Source: Candidatus Aegiribacteria sp.
GTDB taxonomy: Bacteria; Fermentibacterota; Fermentibacteria; Fermentibacterales; Fermentibacteraceae
Assembly (NCBI GenBank): GCA_021107345.1
Contig: JAIOSX010000032.1
Coordinates: 1-13,778 of the forward strand
Direction of reading: 5' to 3'
Length of the DNA stretch: 13,778 nt
The first letter of the stretch is position 1. Each line of letters starts with the position of its first letter. Shown in pieces: positions 6,942 through 13,778 of the stretch. The notes under the pieces were generated by a model, which had not been told where the DNA came from, did not search any database, and saw only the letters and a list, made by a program, of their open reading frames with translations. The position numbers and the translations under genes were made by a program.

Positions 6942-9900
6942 AATTGCGGCCCCTTTCCCCTTGAAAGGATTACCGATTCTCTGCCAAGGAGTTCTCTCAA
7001 CTTCTCGATCAGTTCACAGTCTGGAAACACCCTGATGGACCTGGAGAGTCCCCTTACATTCCAGCCCGACCTGTGCCTGATATCCACGATCACATCTCCT
7101 TTGCCGCTGCTTCTCTTCATGTATTCCATGGCTGTCTGCAGCGATCCCATTCTAGGATTGCTTCCATCGATATGCAAGATTATTCCAGCCTTGAGCTGTA
7201 ATCTAATTCCGTCCAGTGAGTATACCTTTCTAACGCTGAAACGGCTATCACCTCTTCTTCTCGATACTTCTCCGTCCATAAGCACCAGCATACCGGGTTC
7301 GAGAAGATCACTGTATTTCTGCAGGACATCGTTGAACACTACTACTTCTCCTGTTCCGGTTCTGCCCTCCATCAGTATAAAAGCCATGTCCCCGCGTTTT
7401 GTTGGTATTATCTTCTTCTGCTTAATCATACCAGCTGTAGTCACTACACTTCTTTCACTCTTGTGAGCCCTTTCCACCGGGTCGGTCGAGAAGCTGTCTA
7501 TCTCATCTGAATACATCTCAAGTGGGTGTCCTGTCAAATAAAATCCAAGAAGGGATTTCTCAAGTGAGTAGCGGTACTCAAGTGAGAATTCCTCCTTTTC
7601 CTCCATTACTGGTTCCTCCTCAAGAAAAGCATCATTATCTGCTTCTTCAGCCTGAAACAACGACATCTGCCCGGCTTCCTGGTGCCTTCTTGCCGAAGCC
7701 CCGTAATTAACAGCATGCTCTATTGAATCAATGAGTGTAGCTCTGTTAACCCCGAAACAGTCCATGGCTCCTGCTCCGATGAGTGATTCAAATGTCTTTT
7801 TATTCACATCTCCGTTATCAAGTCGTGTGCAGAAATCAAAGATGTTCTTGTATTCACCGTTTTCAAACCTCTCATCAACTATTGCCGAAGAGGGGCCATC
7901 ACCTACATTTTTAATCGCGGATAAAGCGTAGATGATCCTTCCGTTCTCGCCAACGTCAAATACAACGGAGCTTGCGTTAACTGATGGAGGATTTACTTCG
8001 ATACCTATTCTGGCACATTCGTCAATCATCCTGGTGATTCTATCAATCTTGCCGATCTCACTTGTAAGACAGGCAGCAAGGAACTCGGAGGGATAATGAA
8101 CCTTAAGCCATGCCGTCCAGTACGCAAGGGCCGCATAACAGACAGCATGTGATTTGTTGAATCCGTAACCGGCAAATTTTTCTATAAGATCAAATAGCTT
8201 CTTCGCAGTTCTTTTGTTAACTCCTCTGTTAACTGCCCCGAATGTGAATTTCTCCCGCATCTGTGCCATAACTTCAGGGTTCTTTCTTGACATTGCCCTT
8301 CTTAAAGTGTCAGCTTCTGCCATAGACATACCTGCCAGAAGGTTTGCAATCTTCATGACCTGTTCCTGATAGATGATAACACCATATGTCGGAGAGAGAA
8401 CCTCCTCCAGGTCCGGATGAAGATATGTTATCTTAAAATCAGAGGCTCCCGATTTTATGCCCTTTTTATTGTCTGCATAAAGATCTATCATGTCCATGGA
8501 TCCGGGGCGGAAGATAGCAACAGCCGCTATTACATCATCGAAACTGCTGACATCTATTTTTCTGAGAGCTTCACGCATCCCGGAGCTTTCAAGCTGGAAC
8601 ACACCTGTTGTCTCGCCTCTTCCGATAACTGAAAGTGTTACAGGATCGTTGAAAGGAAGCTTCGTTACTTCCAGGCCCGGTGTTTTTCGGAGGATAAGTT
8701 TCTGGGCCCGGTGTATAACCGTAACGTTTCGAAGACCAAGAAGATCGAGTTTCAGAAGACCGATCTTTTCTGCGCTCTTCTTTTCGTACTGGGTTGTAAT
8801 ACCCTCTTTAGCTGAATAAAGGGGAACGTAATCCCTGAGATTGCCGGGAGCTATTATCACGCCAGCTGCATGTACACCGGAATGTCTTGCCAAATTCTCA
8901 AGTATGTAACCGTAATCGAATAGCTTTTCTATTTTCTTCTCACTTTTAACCCTTCGTAAAAGTTCCGGTACGCTGCTGACAACTTCGGGAAGTTGTGCGT
9001 TCGGATCCGGAGCCGATGCCACCAGTTTCGCCAGAGTATCTCCCTCCGACACGCTCATCCCCATGACCCTTGCTACATCGCGAACCACTGATCTGTTTCT
9101 GATCCTGCTGAAAGTTATCAATTGACAGACATTCTCTCTGCCGTACATTTCGATGATGTGATTGATGATCTCGCCACGGCGTTCACAGCATACATCAAGA
9201 TCGATATCGGGCATTTCCTCTCTCGCGGGATTGAGGAAACGTTCGAAACTCAAATCGTAATCCATAGGGTTAATATCAGTGATATCAAGCGCATAGGAAA
9301 CAAGACTTCCTGCCGTTGAGCCTCTTCCGGGCCCCACAGGTATGTCGTTGGACCTTGCCCACCTCATAAATTCCGACACTATAAGGAAGTATCCGGGGAA
9401 GCCCATGTCACAGATGATTCCCAGCTCGTGATCAAGCCTTTCCAGTTCATTGCTATCAGGTTTTCTTGCAAGACGATTGCCCAGTCCCTCGCAGGATAGC
9501 TTTCTCAGATATTCCTGCGCGTTGTGCTCTCCTTCGGGAAGGGGAAACTTGGGATGCAAAAAGTCTCCCTGAGCCAGTACGAAATCGCATTTCTCAGCGA
9601 GTCTTACCGTATTTGTGACCGCCTCAGGAATCCAGCTGAAGAGCTTCTGCATCTCGAGTGGCGTTTTCACGTAAAACTCGGAGGTTTCAAATCGCATCCG
9701 ACCGGGGTCGTCAAGGATTTTCCCCGTCTGAATGCACAGGAGCACCTCATGGGCTTCGTGATCCGACTTCCTCAGGTAATGAGCGTCATTGGTTGCCGCT
9801 ACCGGCGTCTCTGTCTCTTTTGCAAGTTCTGCAAGCATAGGCAGAACGATCTTCTCATCGTTTAATCCGTGGTCCATGAGTTCGATAAAGAAGTTATCCC

Positions 9901-10405
9901 TGCCTACGATTTCCTGGTAGAAGCGTACCGCATCAACTGCTTTCTCTCTTCGGCCCGCAAGTAGATGCTGAGCTATTTCTCCCTGAAGACAGGCGGAACC
10001 TATCATCAGCCCTTCGCTGTGCTCCGCCAGAAGCTCTCTGTCTATTCTGGGCTTGTAGTAAAAACCATCGATATAACCGGCTGATGAAAGCCTGGAGAGG
10101 TTACGGTATCCGATTTCATTCCTTGCTATAAGTGTAAGGTGATACCTTTTACTGCTTTTGCTTCTGTCAGTCATGGATGGATACGCAAGGTAGGCTTCCA
10201 TTCCCAGAACAGGATGAATATCTCTTTCAGCCATCTTATCAAAAAACTGAACCGCACCGAAAAGGTTGCCATGATCAGTTACTGCAACGGAATTCATTCC
10301 GTTTTCGGCAAGATACGCAGCCAGGCGATCGAATCTGATGGCACCATCAAGAAGGCTGTATTCCGAATGCAGGTGCAGATGGACAAAATCGATAGCTCTG
10401 CTCAT
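6938..10405 (-). CDS. dnaE: DNA polymerase III alpha subunit (DnaE1 type)
   Basis: A 1155-residue replicative polymerase (E. coli DnaE is 1160) that extends DNA at the replication fork. The N-terminal PHP domain starts FVHLHLHSEYSLLDG. Its full set of metal-binding residues is present: His11, His13, Asp20, His45, Glu70, His89, Cys139, Asp207 and His209. The palm has PDIDLD (399-404; Asp400 and Asp402) and the third catalytic Asp554 in LLKLDLLGLR, equal to E. coli D401, D403 and D555. GPGRGSTAGSLVSYALDI is the expected block preceding the palm aspartates. A helix-hairpin-helix region (KFAGYGFNKSHAVCYA) and an OB fold near the C-terminus (VVTTAGMIKQKKIIPTKRG) follow in normal order. No intein or frameshift is seen. 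Start: ATG 10405, in an ATGA overlap with the upstream membrane-protein gene; a second ATGA overlap links it to the next gene. Confidence 0.98.
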   Translation of the reverse strand: MSRAIDFVHLHLHSEYSLLDGAIRFDRLAAYLAENGMNSVAVTDHGNLFGAVQFFDKMAERDIHPVLGMEAYLAYPSMTDRSKSSKRYHLTLIARNEIGYRNLSRLSSAGYIDGFYYKPRIDRELLAEHSEGLMIGSACLQGEIAQHLLAGRREKAVDAVRFYQEIVGRDNFFIELMDHGLNDEKIVLPMLAELAKETETPVAATNDAHYLRKSDHEAHEVLLCIQTGKILDDPGRMRFETSEFYVKTPLEMQKLFSWIPEAVTNTVRLAEKCDFVLAQGDFLHPKFPLPEGEHNAQEYLRKLSCEGLGNRLARKPDSNELERLDHELGIICDMGFPGYFLIVSEFMRWARSNDIPVGPGRGSTAGSLVSYALDITDINPMDYDLSFERFLNPAREEMPDIDLDVCCERRGEIINHIIEMYGRENVCQLITFSRIRNRSVVRDVARVMGMSVSEGDTLAKLVASAPDPNAQLPEVVSSVPELLRRVKSEKKIEKLFDYGYILENLARHSGVHAAGVIIAPGNLRDYVPLYSAKEGITTQYEKKSAEKIGLLKLDLLGLRNVTVIHRAQKLILRKTPGLEVTKLPFNDPVTLSVIGRGETTGVFQLESSGMREALRKIDVSSFDDVIAAVAIFRPGSMDMIDLYADNKKGIKSGASDFKITYLHPDLEEVLSPTYGVIIYQEQVMKIANLLAGMSMAEADTLRRAMSRKNPEVMAQMREKFTFGAVNRGVNKRTAKKLFDLIEKFAGYGFNKSHAVCYAALAYWTAWLKVHYPSEFLAACLTSEIGKIDRITRMIDECARIGIEVNPPSVNASSVVFDVGENGRIIYALSAIKNVGDGPSSAIVDERFENGEYKNIFDFCTRLDNGDVNKKTFESLIGAGAMDCFGVNRATLIDSIEHAVNYGASARRHQEAGQMSLFQAEEADNDAFLEEEPVMEEKEEFSLEYRYSLEKSLLGFYLTGHPLEMYSDEIDSFSTDPVERAHKSERSVVTTAGMIKQKKIIPTKRGDMAFILMEGRTGTGEVVVFNDVLQKYSDLLEPGMLVLMDGEVSRRRGDSRFSVRKVYSLDGIRLQLKAGIILHIDGSNPRMGSLQTAMEYMKRSSGKGDVIVDIRHRSGWNVRGLSRSIRVFPDCELIEKLRELLGRESVILSRGKGPQL

Positions 10406-11526
10406 CCGGACAGGTCCGTTTCCCTCATCTCTGAATCTTTTCCGTAATCTCCGTACATGCGGTCAAACTCCCGCTGTTCTTCCCGGTCAGCCCTGTTCAT
10501 CAGGTTCTCTCCGTCTTTTTTGTATTTCAGCACAACGTATATCAGAGTCCAGGCGGACGAGTAACTGGACAGAAAATACGATATAATTATCAGGAATATG
10601 GCGGTCCCGGAGATGCCTGCCAGAATACCTGCAAGACCTGACCAGGTCTGTACATCTCCCTGCTGTCCCAGTAACCCTGCGAAAAATGGAAGCGCTTCAG
10701 GAGCCAGCATCTGCGGACCCGATGCAATTGCAGCGACCATTCCGCTGTCTCCCGCACCTGCAGAAACTGAAAGAGATAGAAAGCTTACGGCAACAGATGA
10801 AAGTAACAGGAATACCGCTCCTCCAAGCACAATAATCAGAATAGAAATCAGCCAGTAAAAACACAACCGCCAGGACTGGGATGTAAGTGTTGAGAAGACT
10901 TCGAAGATCGATTCAAAGGAATCACCTCCTGTGCAGGCTACAACAGCAGGCAAAAGATTCAGGGAAAGAATCAGTGCAAGTAAAGTCAGTACTCCAAGCA
11001 GCATGACCCCCCAGAGAGGTATTGAAAGCAGCGAAGCGGCAACGGGACCGGCTGCAGGGATTCTGGATATCAGGCCTGTCAGAGTGCCGGCACCGTAAAT
11101 GAAGAGGAGTGTTAAAGCAAGCATCACGGGAATTGAGATCAGGGGAACTGCATGCCCCTTCGCGAAGGCAGTTGCATCGGAAGCTGAAAAGAAATTATCT
11201 CCCCGGATCTGCTGGAATGTCATCTTAGATACCATTAACGATCCGCGCATAAGTACATAGATTATCAGTACAATACCAAGAATCAGAAGAATGACAGGTA
11301 TAAGATCCATCCAGAATAGGGATCCGGGAAGGGGAAGAAGGCGGCTCTGACTCCATCTGGCTGCAAGATCGCAACCAGCGGCATAGAATCCCAGGTAGAC
11401 GAAAAAATCCCATATTGCCCAGGAGAGAACAAGTGTCTTAAAGAATATCCAGATTTTCCTTGCGCTGAAACCGTACCTCGTACACGCAGAAATATCTCTA
11501 ACATTGAAAGTCAGTTCTTCGGTCAT
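10402..11526 (-). CDS. Polytopic membrane protein of unknown function
   Basis: A 374-residue inner-membrane protein with about six hydrophobic segments at roughly residues 25-50, 70-94, 128-150, 163-195, 218-252 and 308-332. A charged, probably cytoplasmic C-terminal tail of about 40 residues is rich in Glu, Arg and Asp. The loop GGDSFESIFEVFSTLTSQSWRL before segment 5 resembles the amphipathic linker seen in several uncharacterised membrane families (E/D-A-F...S...R-P-W). I do not recognise a named family. Start: ATG 11526, with GGAGGG about eight bases upstream; a GTG at 11541 gives five more residues but lies before that Shine-Dalgarno. It starts 27 bp after comF and ends in an ATGA overlap with dnaE, so its translation is tied to the polymerase gene. 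No enzymatic motif is visible. Confidence 0.75.
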   Translation of the reverse strand: MTEELTFNVRDISACTRYGFSARKIWIFFKTLVLSWAIWDFFVYLGFYAAGCDLAARWSQSRLLPLPGSLFWMDLIPVILLILGIVLIIYVLMRGSLMVSKMTFQQIRGDNFFSASDATAFAKGHAVPLISIPVMLALTLLFIYGAGTLTGLISRIPAAGPVAASLLSIPLWGVMLLGVLTLLALILSLNLLPAVVACTGGDSFESIFEVFSTLTSQSWRLCFYWLISILIIVLGGAVFLLLSSVAVSFLSLSVSAGAGDSGMVAAIASGPQMLAPEALPFFAGLLGQQGDVQTWSGLAGILAGISGTAIFLIIISYFLSSYSSAWTLIYVVLKYKKDGENLMNRADREEQREFDRMYGDYGKDSEMRETDLSG

Positions 11527-11553
11527 CTCTGCTCCCTCCACTAAACTAATATT

Positions 11554-12273
11554 TCAAAGATGAACAATACTATCAATCGTTCTTTTTCGGTAGGTCATAG
11601 TGAGTCCCATGACGTTTTGGGCTCCTGAATTCAGTAACACTCCGGCAGCACTGTCAATGGTGCTGCAGGTTGTTGCAACATCATCCACAAGCCAGATGTC
11701 TGCTCCGTCTGGTATCCTTCTCCTGCCTTTCATATGAAAGACACCGGTGACGTTCTGTCTCCTCAAGGATGGAGACAACCCAACCTGCGACGGGCTGTCA
11801 TCCCGCGAAAGGATATCAAGGCTTCTGCAGCCGGACAAGGACGCCAGAGCAGCAGCAATCAGAGCAGTCTGGTTGTATCCCCTGTCCCTCTTTCTTTTTC
11901 TTCCCGCCGGGATAGGAACAAGAATGTCACCCGGACCGGGAAGCTTCGTAGAATAGCGCATGATCATACCTGCAGCCGCTATGGCCAGGTGTTTCTCTCC
12001 GTTGAATTTCAGCCTGACGACAATCTCACCTGGAAGTCCCCTGTACATAACCGCTGAATACACGGGAACGCCCGTCATACCAGTTTCCAGATGGTCAGAA
12101 ATATCTTTGAAAGGAGTACCTGTGCTGCTCCAGTGAATCTCAGTGCAGCGGTCTATTCTAAGTTCACACCAGGAACACAGCTGTTCACTTTCTGGAAGGC
12201 CGGAGCCACATGCAGGGCAGACTTTCTTCAGAAAGAGGTTAAGGAGATTCTTCGATAGCGGAGAAATAGCCAT
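11554..12273 (-). CDS. comF: ComF-family phosphoribosyltransferase-like protein
   Basis: A 239-residue protein. The N-terminal zinc ribbon has CPAC (19-22) and CSWC (33-36). The PRTase part contains the ComF signature DILVPIPAGRKRKRDRGYNQ (116-135), SQVGLSPSLRRQNVTGVF (162-179) and the PRPP loop WLVDDVATTCST (194-205). ComF proteins (also GntX in E. coli) are linked to DNA uptake in competent bacteria and probably act in the cytoplasm; the reaction is unsettled. The PRPP loop has Cys203 where most members have Gly (TTGAT or TTGST). Start: ATG 12273 leaves a typical short lead before the first Cys and overlaps lgt by 46 bp in another frame. The open frame continues upstream through lgt, but that extension is the wrong frame of lgt. 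Competence itself cannot be inferred from this gene alone. Confidence 0.92.
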   Translation of the reverse strand: MAISPLSKNLLNLFLKKVCPACGSGLPESEQLCSWCELRIDRCTEIHWSSTGTPFKDISDHLETGMTGVPVYSAVMYRGLPGEIVVRLKFNGEKHLAIAAAGMIMRYSTKLPGPGDILVPIPAGRKRKRDRGYNQTALIAAALASLSGCRSLDILSRDDSPSQVGLSPSLRRQNVTGVFHMKGRRRIPDGADIWLVDDVATTCSTIDSAAGVLLNSGAQNVMGLTMTYRKRTIDSIVHL

Positions 12274-13058
12274 ATACCCAGCAGAATGGATGAAACAAGC
12301 ATAATCAGGCTTATAAGCTGGTTGTCGGTTATTCCGGATCTTCCTGCGATGGAACTGAACCCGAAAAGCATATTTGGTTCGTGATCGAAATACCGGAACT
12401 CCTCTATGCCGAACCTTGTAACCCCGTATAATCCTGTAAAGAAAGCGAATATGAAACCCGGAAAATGCCTTCTGCGATCTGCACAGAGCAGGACGATTAT
12501 CATGAACAGCCCCGCCAGAGAGCTGTACAGCTGAGTAGGATGAATATGTGTACCGGGTATTATCCCGGTACCTGAGTAGGGCATCGCCATATCGGGAAAA
12601 GCAACTCCCAGGAAACATGATGTTTCGGAACCGAAACAGCAGCCGTTGAAGAAGCATCCTATTCTTGTTACAAAGATTCCCAGTGCAAATGATGGAATAA
12701 CCGCATCGGAAAGTTCCCATACGGGGAATTTCTTCCTCCAGACGGTATAGAACCCGACTGCTACCGCAAGAATGACGCCGCCAAGCATACTAAGGCCATA
12801 AAGCCCCTTCCATATGGCAATTACGTCAAGCCAGTGTCCCTGAAATTCGGAAACATGTGTTACGACATAAAAAAGGCGTGAACCAACAATCGCGGCTATC
12901 ATCAAGCGTATTCCGAGATCGTACATATCGTTTTTCTTTACACCGGCAGCCTCTCCTCTCCTGGCCGCGAGCCACAATCCCAGAACAAAGGATACAGCAA
13001 GCATAAGCCCGTAGGAATTGATTGGAAGGGAACCGATTCTGAACAGTACAGGATGCAT
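12228..13058 (-). CDS. lgt: Phosphatidylglycerol:prolipoprotein diacylglyceryl transferase
   Basis: A 276-residue inner-membrane enzyme that transfers a diacylglyceryl group from phosphatidylglycerol to the lipobox Cys of prolipoproteins, the first step of lipoprotein maturation. It has about seven hydrophobic segments and the usual order of motifs: MHPVLFRIGSLPINSYGLML at the N-terminus, TRIGCFFNGCCFG (131-143; Arg132 and Asn138), HPTQLYSSL (173-181) and GVTRFGIEEFRYF (212-224; Arg215). At the position of E. coli His103 (SFHGG) this protein reads SMLGG, so that His is replaced; other Lgt lineages also vary here. Start: ATG 13058, with GGAGG eight bases upstream. It is first in the proposed operon and its 3' end overlaps comF by 46 bp. 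Identification is firm. Confidence 0.96.
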   Translation of the reverse strand: MHPVLFRIGSLPINSYGLMLAVSFVLGLWLAARRGEAAGVKKNDMYDLGIRLMIAAIVGSRLFYVVTHVSEFQGHWLDVIAIWKGLYGLSMLGGVILAVAVGFYTVWRKKFPVWELSDAVIPSFALGIFVTRIGCFFNGCCFGSETSCFLGVAFPDMAMPYSGTGIIPGTHIHPTQLYSSLAGLFMIIVLLCADRRRHFPGFIFAFFTGLYGVTRFGIEEFRYFDHEPNMLFGFSSIAGRSGITDNQLISLIMLVSSILLGIWLFLRYRRISLTSF

Positions 13059-13096
13059 TCAGGAAACCTCCATGATAGTTCTACTGCGTTCACGAT

Positions 13097-13125
13097 AATC
13101 TAAGCCCTTAATATGAGTCTGTCAC
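13097..13125 (-). promoter_or_regulatory. Candidate promoter for the lgt-dnaE operon
   Basis: On the minus strand GTGACA (13120-13125, 5 of 6) and TAGATT (13097-13102, 4 of 6) are spaced by 17 bases. A transcript would begin near 13090, giving a leader of about 30 bases with GGAGG ahead of the lgt ATG. Pattern match only. Confidence 0.4.
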
Positions 13126-13316
13126 TCCAGGTTTTTGAAGATTATGCTTCTCTCCAGTACATTTCTGCATTAAGTACAAGACTACGAAGGAACAGCACTG
13201 TCACCGGCTGGCTTCTACTGTAGCTGATAAGGGGACTTCGTGAAGAAACATGCTGTAGCGTAAAAGATCAATACATTTATAAATGAATGGAGTTTTTCTT
13301 AGTTTAGAAGAGTCAG

Positions 13317-13350
13317 TATAATTGTCAGGCAAGCAATATTTGTGAATAAT
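13317..13350 (+). promoter_or_regulatory. Candidate promoter(s) for the methyltransferase gene
   Basis: TTGTCA (13322-13327, 5 of 6) and AATAAT (13345-13350, 5 of 6) are exactly 17 bases apart. This would give a leader of roughly 95 bases before ATG 13451. A perfect TATAAT also lies at 13317-13322, but with only a weak -35 (TTTTCT) upstream, so there may be a second, earlier start site. Confidence 0.45.
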
Positions 13351-13450
13351 GAAGAAAGATATCTTCATTTAAGTCCACTTTTTCAGGATAGTATGCTTTT
13401 TCCACTTGTCCCTTCCGGCATCTTAGCTTTAAGCTATACCAGGAAGAAAT

Positions 13451-13778
13451 ATGAAGCAAAATAGAAGCAAACGGATCGTAAAAGTCCCGAAAGATTACTA
13501 TTATCGTGTTCATGAAACACGTTATAAGAAAATATTAGGTAGTGGATCAGTATTCAGACAGAAAAAAATGGACAGCCATATACCCGGTGCCTGGATCGAG
13601 CTTGTATCGACAGTAAACCTTGTTCCGGGTGTTTCCGCGATTGAATTTGGATCCGGAACAGGCATTAATGCCATTACTATTGCCCAACACGGCTTACAAA
13701 TGACAGGAATAGATATTTCACCGACTGTAATACAAAAAGCAAAAGAATTAGCCCAGAATAATGGAGAGATTGTAGAAT
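13451..13778 (+). CDS. SAM-dependent class I methyltransferase, N-terminal fragment (cut by window edge)
   Basis: The first 109 codons of a plus-strand gene. The SAM-binding motif I is AIEFGSGTGINAITIAQHG (63-81), followed by the acidic residue Asp88 in MTGIDISPTVIQKAKELA, expected to bind the SAM ribose. The 60-residue basic lead, MKQNRSKRIVKVPKDYYY and onward, gives no clue to the substrate. Start: ATG 13451, with AGGA about six bases upstream. The region is about 39% G+C by hand count, while the operon to the left is near 50%, and three of the five leucines are TTA. It is transcribed away from lgt. The composition suggests separate ancestry. The substrate (small molecule, protein or nucleic acid) is unknown, and the catalytic half lies outside the window. 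Confidence 0.85.
   Translation, partial: MKQNRSKRIVKVPKDYYYRVHETRYKKILGSGSVFRQKKMDSHIPGAWIELVSTVNLVPGVSAIEFGSGTGINAITIAQHGLQMTGIDISPTVIQKAKELAQNNGEIVE

Larger units (their letters stand above)
13059..13450. other. A+T-rich divergent spacer between lgt and the methyltransferase gene
   Basis: This 392-bp stretch is the longest gene-free region in the window. It is visibly richer in A+T than the operon to its left. I see no tRNA, no tandem repeat and no credible small gene; the open frame at 13325-13513 on the minus strand overlaps the methyltransferase and looks like nothing known. It contains candidate promoters in both directions, a 10-bp palindrome AAGATATCTT (13357-13366) and the 5-bp inverted repeat TAGCT/AGCTA shortly before the methyltransferase start. 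Confidence 0.6.

Noticed and set aside
12274..12720. N-terminal extension of the ComF frame to 388 residues
   Set aside because: The extra part overlaps lgt in a wrong frame and is rich in Arg, Ser, Tyr and Cys with no homology; ATG 12273 gives the normal ComF length.
13325..13513. 62-codon minus-strand open frame beside the methyltransferase
   Set aside because: It is antisense to the methyltransferase start and its promoter region, has no recognisable motif, and lies in A+T-rich sequence where short frames arise by chance.

Overview
The window is a compact stretch of bacterial chromosome, roughly half G+C. Almost every gene lies on the minus strand and most are housekeeping genes. A prolipoprotein diacylglyceryl transferase (Lgt) and a secreted protein that looks like an outer-membrane beta-barrel suggest a diderm bacterium. 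Several proteins belong to no family I recognise, which fits an uncultivated lineage. I cannot place it by phylum from sequence alone.

Layout, in the direction of minus-strand transcription (right to left). A probable nine-gene operon runs from 13058 to 1624 with no internal gap longer than 36 bp: lgt, comF-like, a polytopic membrane protein, dnaE, a putative beta-barrel protein, an M29 aminopeptidase, a 58-residue Trm112-like zinc ribbon, a DUF167/YggU protein, and a 948-residue STAND-type ATPase with TPR-like repeats. Two ATGA stop/start overlaps flank dnaE. Next comes a gene for a four-helix membrane protein with an Ala/Pro/Glu tail (983-1513), preceded by a 110-bp gap with a possible promoter and followed by a strong hairpin (905-931). 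A new candidate promoter then leads into a 185-residue protein resembling purine nucleoside phosphorylase (PNP), whose last codons overlap the start of ileS. The ileS gene runs off the left edge.

On the right, a 392-bp A+T-rich spacer separates lgt from a plus-strand SAM-dependent methyltransferase cut by the right edge. The spacer carries candidate divergent promoters. The methyltransferase is about 39% G+C and uses TTA and ATA codons more than its neighbours, so it may be acquired.

The most unusual items are four. First, the PNP-like protein lacks the N-terminal phosphate-binding part of the fold and appears to have lost key base-binding and catalytic residues, yet is translationally linked to ileS. 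Second, the STAND ATPase-TPR protein has no visible effector or DNA-binding domain. Third, a 7-bp hairpin sits between the Shine-Dalgarno sequence and the start codon of yggU. Fourth, dnaE is coupled to two envelope genes. I saw no CRISPR array, insertion sequence, tRNA or rRNA.
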